From: RBG-16-57-9 sp964529745
Lineage (GTDB): Archaea > Thermoproteota > Bathyarchaeia > TCS64
Length of the DNA: 28,356 bases
NCBI GenBank assembly: GCA_964529745.1
Contig: CAZGZR010000030.1
Location: 1 to 28,356 of the forward strand
Direction of reading: 5' to 3'
The notes beneath the pieces were generated by a model. That model saw only the letters and a list, made by a program, of their open reading frames with translations. It was not told the DNA's origin and made no database searches. Made by a program: the position numbers and the translations under genes. Positions 16,577 to 22,750 of this stretch are shown here, piece by piece; positions within the stretch are counted from its first letter, which is position 1; each line of letters starts with the position of its first letter.

Positions 16577-17446
16577 GTGCCACGTTTCATAGACAAGGAT
16601 ACCAGGGTATTGGTGCAGGGAATAACGGGCACTCAGGGAGCCTTCCACACCCACCTCATGAAAGAGTACGGCACCAAGGTCGTAGCCGGGACGGTGCCGG
16701 GCCGTGGAGGCCAAACCATCGAGGGGCTTTCCGTCTACGACACGGTGGTTGAGGCCAAGGAGAACCATGCCGTAGACGCCAGCATAATATTCGTGCCCGC
16801 GCCTTACGCGTTGGACGCGGCGCTTGAGAGCGTTGAGGCTGACCTCGACCCCGTGGTGGTTATAACCGAGGGCATGCCCGTCAAGGACAGCATCGAGCTC
16901 ATGGCCATGGCCAAGCTGAAAGGCACTACCATCGTGGGGCCCAACACTCCCGGGCTCATCAAGGTCGGAGAATGCAAGATGGGGATAATGCCGGCCCAGG
17001 TGTTCAAGAGGGGCGGGGTCGGGGTCATAAGCCGCAGCGGCACCCTGTTCTACGAGGTCGCCTCCCAGATCACCCGGGTGGGCCTCGGGCAGAGCACCTG
17101 CGTTGGCATAGGAGGGGACCCGGTCGTTGGCCTCGACTTCGTGGACGTGCTCCGCTGGTTCGAGGATGACCCCGAGACCAAGGCAGTGGCCCTTATCGGG
17201 GAGATCGGCGGAGACGCCGAGGAACGCGCCGCTCACTACATCGGAGACGGCGGCTTCACCAAGCCGGTGGCTGCATACATTGCCGGCAGGACCGCCGTTC
17301 CCGGTAAGAGGATGGGCCATGCGGGCGCTATCATACAGGAGGCCTCGGGGACGGCTGAAAGCAAGATGAACGCGTTGAGGGACGCCGGTGTGGCGGTGGG
17401 GGAGCTGCCGGGACAAGTCGCTGAGGCCCTGAAGAGGCTTCTCTAG
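16577..17446 (+). CDS. sucD: Succinyl-CoA synthetase (ADP-forming) alpha subunit
   Basis: 289 residues, the standard alpha-subunit length. The N-terminal CoA-binding Rossmann motif is 'VLVQGITGTQGAFHTHLM' (residues 11-28). The power-helix partner region is 'GGVGVISRSGTLFYEVASQI' around 147-166, and the phosphohistidine loop 'VPGKRMGHAGAII' places the active histidine at 248. The protein forms the CoA-binding and phosphoryl-carrying half of the enzyme. GTG start at 16577 abuts the sucC stop, so the two are translated together in equal amounts. The TAG lies in a CTAG shared with the stop of the opposing NUDIX gene. Confidence 0.95.
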   Translation: MPRFIDKDTRVLVQGITGTQGAFHTHLMKEYGTKVVAGTVPGRGGQTIEGLSVYDTVVEAKENHAVDASIIFVPAPYALDAALESVEADLDPVVVITEGMPVKDSIELMAMAKLKGTTIVGPNTPGLIKVGECKMGIMPAQVFKRGGVGVISRSGTLFYEVASQITRVGLGQSTCVGIGGDPVVGLDFVDVLRWFEDDPETKAVALIGEIGGDAEERAAHYIGDGGFTKPVAAYIAGRTAVPGKRMGHAGAIIQEASGTAESKMNALRDAGVAVGELPGQVAEALKRLL

Positions 17447-17985
17447 TCTTCATCGAATATCTCTATCAGCTGATCGAGCATCCTGCAGGTCAGCCCCCAG
17501 ACGACGTCGTCCCCTATCGTGTATACGGGGGAGTCGAAGCCCTTCACCGTGGCCCGCGACCTCAGTTTTCTGAGTCCGCCTATGGGTGTCCACATGTACT
17601 TCGTGAGTTCGTAGTTCAGGGTGATGGGCGGGTCGCCTTCGAAGAGGTAGACCACGGGTTGCACCCTGAAGGTCCGTCTCACCCAAGAGTTTAGAGGCTT
17701 CATGTACCCGAGGGGCTTCAGAGGCTTCAGGTTGATGCTCGTCTCCTCCCTGACCTCCCTGATAGCTGTGTCCAGCACCCCCTCGTCCAGCGCCGCCTTC
17801 TTGCCGCCGGGGAACGCCATGTCGCCGCTCCAGGGGTCTCCGTTCACCTCGGCTCTCTTGACTATGAATACCTCCAGGTCGTCGGTGGTGGGCCTGATTA
17901 GTATGGCTACCGCTGCGTCCGCGTCCTCGTCAGGGCTTTTTAGCAGCCTTTCGGTGAGCTTATTTAACTGGTCCTTGGGGTGCAA
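17443..17985 (-). CDS. NUDIX hydrolase, CoA-pyrophosphatase-like
   Basis: A 180-residue NUDIX protein. The box begins at 'GGKKAALDE' (residues 60-68) and runs to 'TAIREVREETSI' (73-84). The spacing from the first Gly to the REx2EE core, with Asp at the usual first Glu position and a 'DTA.RE' lead-in, plus 'GDMAFPGG' just before it, matches the NudL/NUDT7-type CoA diphosphatase pattern better than generic NUDIX. Such enzymes split CoA into 3',5'-ADP and phosphopantetheine. The usual Gly after EET is Ser here. The start is TTG at 17985, with GGAG five bases upstream. Position tail-to-tail with succinyl-CoA synthetase makes a CoA-related substrate plausible but is not evidence on its own. The stop is shared in the CTAG at 17443-17446. 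Confidence 0.85.
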   Translation of the reverse strand: MHPKDQLNKLTERLLKSPDEDADAAVAILIRPTTDDLEVFIVKRAEVNGDPWSGDMAFPGGKKAALDEGVLDTAIREVREETSINLKPLKPLGYMKPLNSWVRRTFRVQPVVYLFEGDPPITLNYELTKYMWTPIGGLRKLRSRATVKGFDSPVYTIGDDVVWGLTCRMLDQLIEIFDED

Positions 17986-18060
17986 AGGCTCTCCGTCAAG
18001 ATGGTGCGGCTATCCATCTAAAATGTTATGATCGATCTTGTCTGGGGAAAACGTTATCAC

Positions 18061-18091
18061 CCGCACGTGTCTTCACTCGGGTCATGTGCGG
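18061..18091. repeat. Inverted repeat upstream of mrp
   Basis: CCGCACGTG (18061-18069) and CATGTGCGG (18083-18091) form nine-base arms with one mismatch and a 13-base spacer. It lies in the 203-base spacer between the NUDIX start and mrp, about 100 bases before mrp. It could be an operator or RNA hairpin. It shares a GTGCG/CGCAC-like core with the operators at 22287-22355 but not their spacing. The rest of the spacer holds TATA-like elements near 18136-18143 and 18166-18173 and no gene. Confidence 0.35.
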
Positions 18092-18188
18092 AAGCCGGCT
18101 CAACGGTGAAGCTTTTAGAGGCCATGTAAGGGTAAGTTTATCAGTAATGAGCAGAGAGAATATCCGATTTAACCTAGACTAAATAGAG

Positions 18189-19046
18189 TTGTACGACTTG
18201 GCTGAACAAAAAGACGTCCCCAACCCGCTGGAGCAACGAAGCCAGCAGATGGAACTGATAAAGCAGCGCATGAGCAGGGTCAAGCACAAGATCGCTGTGA
18301 TAAGCGGCAAAGGCGGCGTCGGGAAGAGCTTGGTGACCGTGAACCTGGCCACGGCGCTGGCCGTGAACGACAAGGACAGGAAGGTCGCCATACTGGACGC
18401 CGACCTCACGGGCCCCTGCGTACCCAAGATGATGGGGCTCAAGGGGCAGAGGCTCGACATGGGCCCCGTGGGCATAGCGCCCGTCAAGGGCCCCGAAGGC
18501 GTCGGCGTGGTCTCCATGGACTTCCTGCTGCCCACGGACGACTCCCCCGTCATCTGGCGTGGCCCCCTGAAGATGGGCGCCATACGCCAGTTCCTGGGCG
18601 AGGTGGCGTGGGGGCCCCTCGACTACCTGCTCGTCGATCTCCCGCCGGGGACCGGCGACGAGAGCCTCAGCATACTGCAGCTGCTGCCGGAGATGGACGG
18701 CGTCATAATAGTCACCATCCCCAGCGAGGTGAGCCAGGCCGTCGTGAAGAAGGCCATCACCTTCGCGCGGAAGATGGATGTCCCCGTCTTCGGAATCATA
18801 GAGAACATGGCCGGGCTCGTGTGCCCCCACTGCGGAGAGACCATCAACGTGTTCAGCGAAGGCGGCGGCGCCAAGGTAGCAGAGGAGATGGGCGTGGAGC
18901 TCCTCGGAAGCATACCCATCGACCCCAGGATATCCACTGACAGCGACGAGGGAATCCCGTTCATACTGCGACACCCGGACTCACCGGCAGCCAAGTCGTT
19001 CATGGGTTTAGTCGAGAAGATCGAGAACAAGGTGAAAAACGAGTGA
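18189..19046 (+). CDS. mrp: Mrp/NBP35-family Fe-S cluster carrier ATPase
   Basis: A 285-residue P-loop ATPase of the Mrp/ApbC type. The deviant Walker A 'SGKGGVGKS' is at residues 39-47, Walker B-like 'YLLVDLPPGTGD' around 146-157, and the cluster-binding CxxC is Cys212-Cys215 in 'LVCPHCGE'. The family binds a labile [4Fe-4S] cluster between two subunits and transfers it to apo-proteins. A short charged N-terminal helix ('NPLEQRSQQMELIKQRMSRV') precedes the ATPase, as in many archaeal Mrp proteins. The start is TTG at 18189; TTG 18198 is possible. First gene of a five-gene operon: its last codons overlap the GTG of the next gene in GTGA. The neighbours (NifX-like proteins and ferredoxin-MinD ATPases) point to cluster or cofactor handling. 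Confidence 0.93.
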   Translation: MYDLAEQKDVPNPLEQRSQQMELIKQRMSRVKHKIAVISGKGGVGKSLVTVNLATALAVNDKDRKVAILDADLTGPCVPKMMGLKGQRLDMGPVGIAPVKGPEGVGVVSMDFLLPTDDSPVIWRGPLKMGAIRQFLGEVAWGPLDYLLVDLPPGTGDESLSILQLLPEMDGVIIVTIPSEVSQAVVKKAITFARKMDVPVFGIIENMAGLVCPHCGETINVFSEGGGAKVAEEMGVELLGSIPIDPRISTDSDEGIPFILRHPDSPAAKSFMGLVEKIENKVKNE

Positions 19047-19450
19047 AGGTAGCGGTATCATCCACAGGAAGAAGTCTCGACAGCGCCGTGGACCCCCGGT
19101 TCGGGCGCTGCGGCGTCTTCCTCGTGGTGGACACGGAGACCATGAAGCATCAGGCAGTACCCAACTCCAGCATAGGGGCGGCCCACGGCGCCGGGATAGG
19201 CGCGGCCCAGGCCGTGGCCCAGCTGGGGGTGAAGGCAGTCATCACAGGCCAAGTAGGCCCCAACGCACACATGGCGCTCAGTCAGGCCGGTATAACCGTC
19301 TACACGGGTGCCTCTGGCACGGTGAAGACGGCGGTTGAACAGTTCAAGTCCGGAGCCCTCAGGACGGCCGCGAGCCCCACCGTGGGAGGCCACTTCGGCC
19401 AAGGCGGAGGACGGGGCATGGGCCAGGGAAGAGGAAGGAGAAGAGGATAA
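19043..19450 (+). CDS. NifX/NifB-type cofactor-binding domain protein 1, Gly/Arg-rich tail
   Basis: A 135-residue protein of the dinitrogenase Fe-Mo cofactor biosynthesis fold (Nitro_FeMo-Co, PF02579). It begins 'MKVAVSSTGRSLDSAVDPRFGRC', with the family motif DPRFGRC at 17-23, followed by 'GAGIGAAQAVAQLGVKAVITGQVGPNA' and the terminal helix 'TVKTAVEQFKSGAL'. Family members bind Fe-S or metal cofactors, but most archaeal ones are not connected to nitrogenase. The last 25 residues are almost only Gly, Arg, Gln and His. The start GTG overlaps the mrp stop by four bases. A second copy follows after 26 bases. Confidence 0.9.
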   Translation: MKVAVSSTGRSLDSAVDPRFGRCGVFLVVDTETMKHQAVPNSSIGAAHGAGIGAAQAVAQLGVKAVITGQVGPNAHMALSQAGITVYTGASGTVKTAVEQFKSGALRTAASPTVGGHFGQGGGRGMGQGRGRRRG

Positions 19451-19476
19451 AACGCCTCAATCGCATGTGATTAACG

Positions 19477-19845
19477 ATGGTTAAGATAGTCATACCCGTA
19501 GCGGACAGGGAGGCGAAGCTCCTATCGGCACACTTCGGCAGGGCCCCGTACTTCGCGTGGTTCCGGGTGGAAGGCGGTGAGGTGGTGGACAGCGGAGTGA
19601 CGCCCAACGACAGCAGCCACTTCGGCGGCAGGGGGCTCCCCCCCGAGCGGATGATGGCCATGGGCGCCGACGTGGTGATATCCACCGGCATGGGCATGAG
19701 GGCGATCCAGATGTTTCAGAGCAGCACAGTCGCCGTACTCCAGGCCCGTAGCCAGGAAGTTGCGCAGAGCGTAGAGGACTTCAAGGAGGGCCGCCTCACC
19801 GAGCTCACGGAGGGCTGCCTCCACGCCCACGAACACGAGCACTAG
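19477..19845 (+). CDS. NifX/NifB-type cofactor-binding domain protein 2, His-rich tail
   Basis: A 122-residue member of the same fold. The N-terminus 'MVKIVIPVADREAKLLSAHFGRAPYF' carries the FGR motif, and 'MGADVVISTGMGMRAIQMFQ' corresponds to the central phosphate-loop-like turn. The last residues 'GCLHAHEHEH' make a Cys/His/Glu cluster that could bind a metal. It differs from the first copy in lacking the Cys after FGR. It sits seven bases before the first ferredoxin-MinD gene, in the same operon. Confidence 0.9.
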   Translation: MVKIVIPVADREAKLLSAHFGRAPYFAWFRVEGGEVVDSGVTPNDSSHFGGRGLPPERMMAMGADVVISTGMGMRAIQMFQSSTVAVLQARSQEVAQSVEDFKEGRLTELTEGCLHAHEHEH

Positions 19846-19852
19846 GATCGAC

Positions 19853-20686
19853 ATGAAGGTAGTGGTCGCCAGCGGCAAGGGCGGCACCGGCAAGACCAGC
19901 GTGGCGGTGAACCTCGCCCTCTCCACGGGCGCTGAACAGGTGCTGGACTGCGACGTCGAGGAGCCTAACGTACACATATTCCTGAGGCCGGGGGCAACCG
20001 AGTCCCAGCCGGTTGAGCTACTCGTGCCTAGGATAATAGAGGAGAAGTGCACCTACTGCAGGAGGTGCGCCGAGTTCTGCCAGTATAATGCCCTCTTCGT
20101 GGCCGGGGAGACCGCCATGGTCTTCCCGGAGCTCTGCCACAGCTGCGGTGGATGCAAGCTTGTCTGCCCGGAGGACGCCATAGAGGAGGCCCCACGGGTG
20201 ATAGGGAACATATTCAAGGGGCAGGCATGTGGAGTCGAGCTGGTGTACGGGGAGCTCAACATAGGGGAGCCCCTCGCCGTCCCCATAATCTCCAAGGTCA
20301 AGGAACAGGCCAAGCGGGAGGGGCTCGTGATCCTCGACGCCCCCCCGGGTTCGGCATGCCCTGTGGTGGAGGCGGTGCATGGCAGCGACTTCTGCCTCAT
20401 GGTCACGGAGCCCACGCCCTTCGGGCTCCACGACCTGGAGGTGGCCACGGAGGTGGTCAGGCAGCTGGGCGTCCCCATGGGGGTCGTCGTGAACTTCGCA
20501 GGCATAGGAGACCGAGGAGTATACGAGTTCTGCGAGCGGCAGGGCATACCCGTTCTCATGGAGATACCCTTCGACAGACGGATAGCGGAGCTGTACTCCC
20601 GGGGCGTGCCCTTCACAGAGGAGATGACCGAGTGGAGGCCGAGGTTCCAAGGGCTCCTCGATGAGATGGAGGAACTAGCCGGATGA
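19853..20686 (+). CDS. MinD-superfamily ATPase with inserted two-cluster ferredoxin domain (1)
   Basis: 277 residues, COG1149-type. The deviant Walker A 'SGKGGTGKTS' at 7-16 is followed by a ferredoxin inserted in the ATPase. The first cluster ligands are Cys66, Cys69, Cys72 and Cys76, and the second set Cys95, Cys98, Cys101 and Cys105, i.e. two [4Fe-4S] sites. The ATPase resumes with 'LVILDAPPGSACPVVEA' (Walker B) and 'VTEPTPFGLHDLEVA'. The family is widespread in anaerobic archaea and bacteria, nearly always as adjacent pairs. Its biochemical role is not settled; nucleotide-driven electron or cluster transfer is a fair guess. It overlaps the second copy by four bases (ATGA). Confidence 0.93.
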   Translation: MKVVVASGKGGTGKTSVAVNLALSTGAEQVLDCDVEEPNVHIFLRPGATESQPVELLVPRIIEEKCTYCRRCAEFCQYNALFVAGETAMVFPELCHSCGGCKLVCPEDAIEEAPRVIGNIFKGQACGVELVYGELNIGEPLAVPIISKVKEQAKREGLVILDAPPGSACPVVEAVHGSDFCLMVTEPTPFGLHDLEVATEVVRQLGVPMGVVVNFAGIGDRGVYEFCERQGIPVLMEIPFDRRIAELYSRGVPFTEEMTEWRPRFQGLLDEMEELAG

Positions 20687-21546
20687 AACAGATGACCGTA
20701 CTGAGCGGGAAAGGTGGGACAGGGAAGACCACCATCACCGCATGCTTCGCCGCCCTCTCTGAGAACGCCGTCTTCGCCGACTGCGACGTGGACGCCAGCA
20801 ACCTCCACCTGCTCCTGAAGCCCGAGGTCAAGGAGACCATCGAGTTCAAGGGGCTGAAGATGGCCGTGATAGACCCGGAAAGATGCATCAGGTGCGGCCT
20901 GTGCATGGAGCTGTGCAAGTTCAACGCCATAACGGACTACCGGGTGGACCCCATACACTGCGAGGGTTGCAAGGTATGCGTCGTGAACTGCCCCGTCGAC
21001 GCCATAGACTTCGTGGACAGGGTCTGTGGCCACGCATACATTAGCCAGACCCGCTACGGCCCCATGAGCCACGCAAGGCTCACCCCCGGAATGGAGAACA
21101 GCGGCAAGCTGGTCACCCTGGTCCGGCAGAACGCGCAGAGGCTCGCCGAGGAGAACGGCAGCGAACTGGTGCTCGTGGACGGCCCCCCCGGCATAGGGTG
21201 CCCGGCGATAGCCAGCCTCTCCAACGTCGAGTACTCCCTCATCGTGGTGGAGCCGACGCTGTCAGGGATACACGACCTGAAACGTGCGTTGGGGCTCCTC
21301 CGCCACTTCGAGGTGGAGCCCCTGGTGTGCGTCAACAAGCACGACCTGAACAATGACAACACGGACGAGATCGCTGGTTATTGTGCAGAGAACGATGTAG
21401 CCATGGTGGGGCGTGTGCCTTTCGACCCCGAGGTCACCAAGGCCATGGTTCAGGGGAAGCCGGTCGTCGAGTACAGACCCGGATCACCGGCTAGCGCCGC
21501 GATAGTAGATGTCTGGGCCGAGATCAAGGCACGCCTTGGCGTCTAG
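20683..21546 (+). CDS. MinD-superfamily ATPase with inserted two-cluster ferredoxin domain (2)
   Basis: 287 residues, a paralogue of the preceding gene and probably its heterodimer partner. Walker A 'SGKGGTGKTT' is at 8-17; cluster ligands are Cys68, Cys71, Cys74 and Cys78, then Cys93, Cys96, Cys99 and Cys103. 'LVDGPPGIGCPAIASL' is the Walker B region and 'VVEPTLSGIHDLKRALGL' the following switch helix. Both P-loops and both cluster sets are intact in each copy, so neither is an obvious dead subunit. Translation is coupled to the first copy by the ATGA overlap. Last gene of the + strand operon: its TAG is within the CTAG shared with the third NifX-like gene. Confidence 0.93.
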   Translation: MKQMTVLSGKGGTGKTTITACFAALSENAVFADCDVDASNLHLLLKPEVKETIEFKGLKMAVIDPERCIRCGLCMELCKFNAITDYRVDPIHCEGCKVCVVNCPVDAIDFVDRVCGHAYISQTRYGPMSHARLTPGMENSGKLVTLVRQNAQRLAEENGSELVLVDGPPGIGCPAIASLSNVEYSLIVVEPTLSGIHDLKRALGLLRHFEVEPLVCVNKHDLNNDNTDEIAGYCAENDVAMVGRVPFDPEVTKAMVQGKPVVEYRPGSPASAAIVDVWAEIKARLGV

Positions 21547-21878
21547 ACTCCCTTGACCCAGTTCTCCACTACTTCTTTTACCTTCGTCCCGGGATCAGCC
21601 TTCTCTATGCGTATGTCGATGGTCTCCAGGATGTTGGTGGCTCCTGGCCCGATGTCACCGGATATCAAAACCTCTACCTGGTTCTCCTTCAGGGTCCTGG
21701 CGGCCACCGGGCCTGCTCCCTGGCTCATCTCGGCCGCCTTGTTCTTCACTACCTTGACGTCGGTTATCTCTTCGTCTTGGATGGTTACGATGGTGAAGGC
21801 GGGCGCCCGGGAGAAGGTGTCGGCTACTCTGTCTCTCAGCCCTTTCTCTCCCTTGGAGGGTACCGCTATCTTCATCAT
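21543..21878 (-). CDS. NifX/NifB-type cofactor-binding domain protein 3
   Basis: About 111 residues beginning 'MMKIAVPSKGEKGLRDRVADTF'. The fold signature is kept ('VADTFSRAPAFTIV', 'NQVEVLISGDIGPGATNIL'), but the usual FGR is FSR. It has no His- or Arg-rich tail. The central 'NKAAEMSQGAGPVAARTLKE' matches the family's 'GAG..AA..L' helix. Start at ATG 21878 or 21875; the GTG at 21884 has nothing to recommend it. It lies 23 bases after the DUF5320-like gene on the - strand and is probably co-transcribed from the operator-bearing promoter at 22327-22341, while facing the operon that holds the other two copies. It could be the form delivering cofactor to, or taking it from, the MinD pair; this is inference. 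Confidence 0.88.
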   Translation of the reverse strand: MMKIAVPSKGEKGLRDRVADTFSRAPAFTIVTIQDEEITDVKVVKNKAAEMSQGAGPVAARTLKENQVEVLISGDIGPGATNILETIDIRIEKADPGTKVKEVVENWVKGV

Positions 21879-21901
21879 GATCACAAAAAGGGGTTGGGGT
21901 A

Positions 21902-22273
21902 CTAGTCTTTTTCCTCGGATCCGAGCTCCTCAAGGCGCTTCCTGATGCCCTCCAGCTCCTGCTCCAGGTACTTGGTCTGGTCCTGGAGGAAGCTGCGTTC
22001 ATCGGGCGCCGGGGCGTACGCCGGGGCCGCCGCCGACGGGTCGGCCGGTGGCACCGGCATGGTGCCCTGGTAGTCGGGGTTCGCCCACCACCATCTGGGT
22101 AGCCAGGGGAACCTAGCGCACTTCGTGGGGTCACCGGTGTACCCGTAGCCTAGGCCGTATCCGCGGCCAAAGCCGCGGCCGTAGCCGTATACCCAGCCCG
22201 GCCTCTGCCAGGGGGGCAGGTCTCTGAAGGGCCCGTTTCCGGGGTATCTTCCTCTTCTTCCTCTATATCCCAT
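21902..22273 (-). CDS. DUF5320-like Gly/Tyr/Arg-rich protein with C-terminal coiled coil
   Basis: 123 residues. The N-terminal half is low-complexity and rich in Gly, Tyr, Arg, Trp and Pro ('GYRGRRGRYPGNGP', then 'GYGRGFGRGYGLGYGYTG'). A Pro/Ala-rich linker follows, and the last 35 residues form a charged coiled coil ('LEQELEGIRKRLEELG'). This plan is that of DUF5320 proteins, small companions of NifX-like and ferredoxin-MinD genes. The function is unknown; a scaffold or cluster-chaperone role has not been shown. Start is ATG 22273, backed by AAGGTGA about six bases upstream. A longer frame to 22324 would merely translate the operator palindromes ('MHMH...'). The promoter shares the AT element and operators with the divergent DUF134 regulator. 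Confidence 0.8.
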   Translation of the reverse strand: MGYRGRRGRYPGNGPFRDLPPWQRPGWVYGYGRGFGRGYGLGYGYTGDPTKCARFPWLPRWWWANPDYQGTMPVPPADPSAAAPAYAPAPDERSFLQDQTKYLEQELEGIRKRLEELGSEEKD

Positions 22274-22286
22274 GTCTTTCACCTTT

Positions 22287-22302
22287 CTGTGCGTTTGCAC
22301 AG
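22287..22302. promoter_or_regulatory. Operator copy 1, CTGTGC-N4-GCACAG
   Basis: A perfect six-base inverted repeat with a GTTT spacer, lying in the leader of the DUF5320-like gene, just downstream of its predicted transcription start (about 22308). Its centre is 24 bases from copy 2. Confidence 0.65.
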
Positions 22303-22310
22303 ATTCTGTT

Positions 22311-22326
22311 ATGTGCATATGCACGC
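22311..22326. promoter_or_regulatory. Operator copy 2, ATGTGC-ATAT-GCACGC
   Basis: Matches nine of twelve arm positions of copy 1 and contains the perfect 12-base palindrome GTGCATATGCAC (22313-22324). It lies between the AT-rich TATA region and the predicted start of the - strand transcript, where a bound repressor would block initiation. Confidence 0.65.
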
Positions 22327-22341
22327 AAATATATAAATATT
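22327..22341. promoter_or_regulatory. Bidirectional TATA region between DUF5320-like and DUF134 genes
   Basis: Fifteen consecutive A/T bases containing ATATAAAT in the + direction and ATTTATAT in the - direction. Toward the + strand it is about 30 bases from the DUF134 ATG, predicting a leaderless message. Toward the - strand it predicts a start near 22308 and a leader of about 35 bases with a Shine-Dalgarno. Confidence 0.6.
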
Positions 22342-22355
22342 GTGACTATGCACAG
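22340..22355. promoter_or_regulatory. Operator copy 3, TTGTGA-CTAT-GCACAG
   Basis: Matches ten of twelve arm positions of copy 1, with the right arm perfect. It lies between the TATA region and the DUF134 start codon, so occupation would shut off the regulator's own promoter. Its centre is 29 bases from copy 2. Confidence 0.6.
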
Positions 22356-22363
22356 AATATCGT

Positions 22364-22675
22364 ATGATGCGTGGAAGACGTCGGCGGGGACGCTACGGAA
22401 GGATGCCCCTCCCAGTGAAGATAGGGCACGTAGCGAAGATCACAGAGTTCAGGCCGGTGCCGGAGGAGCATGGCGCACCCATATCCCTCGAACCCGCGGA
22501 GCTCGAGGTGCTGCGGCTCCTCGACCTCGAGAACCTGTCACAGGAGGAGGCCGGGGAGAGGATGGGCGTCAGCAGGGGCACCATATGGAGGCTGCAGGAA
22601 CGGGCGAGGACGAAGGTGACGCAGGCGCTCGTCGAGGCCAGGAGGCTCGTGATAACGGGGCCCAACTCCGTCTAG
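22364..22675 (+). CDS. DUF134-family HTH DNA-binding protein, probable local regulator
   Basis: 103 residues. An Arg-rich N-terminus ('RGRRRRGRYGR') precedes the DUF134 core: 'PAELEVLRLLDLENLSQEEAGERMGVSRGTIWRLQERAR'. This is a sigma-70 region 4-like helix-turn-helix, with the turn at 'RMGVSRGTI' and the recognition helix following. DUF134 proteins are small predicted DNA-binding proteins that often accompany NifX-like and ferredoxin-MinD genes. Here the gene diverges from DUF5320/NifX-3, with three palindromes in the shared promoter, so autoregulation and control of the - strand pair is the simplest reading. Two in-frame ATGs (22364, 22367) fit a leaderless start about 30 bases from the TATA centre. 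Confidence 0.87.
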   Translation: MMRGRRRRGRYGRMPLPVKIGHVAKITEFRPVPEEHGAPISLEPAELEVLRLLDLENLSQEEAGERMGVSRGTIWRLQERARTKVTQALVEARRLVITGPNSV

Positions 22676-22750
22676 AGTGTATTCGGTTTTCACCCTCGGA
22701 CCAATGAGAAAAAAGTCAACCAGTTGGACCAGTTGTTAATGATTAAAGGC

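Noticed and set aside
15893..17416. 507-codon open frame on the - strand opposite sucCD
   Set aside because: It lies wholly antisense to two certain genes and its translation is His/Leu/Arg/Gly-rich without domain character, as expected for the shadow of GC-rich codons.
20053..21072. 339-codon open frame on the - strand opposite the ferredoxin-MinD pair
   Set aside because: Antisense to two intact ATPase genes with all motifs; the translation is low-quality and has no recognisable fold.
18189..21884. Nitrogen fixation locus, suggested by NifX-like genes
   Set aside because: No nifH, nifD, nifK, nifE, nifN or radical-SAM nifB is present; the NifX fold is common in archaea that do not fix nitrogen.
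22274..22324. N-terminal extension of the DUF5320-like gene starting 'MHMH'
   Set aside because: These codons are the operator palindromes read as protein, and AAGGTGA sits just before the ATG at 22273.
22718..22737. Tandem CCAGTTG direct repeat between DUF134 and the aldolase gene
   Set aside because: Only two short copies with no promoter or gene relation; probably chance.
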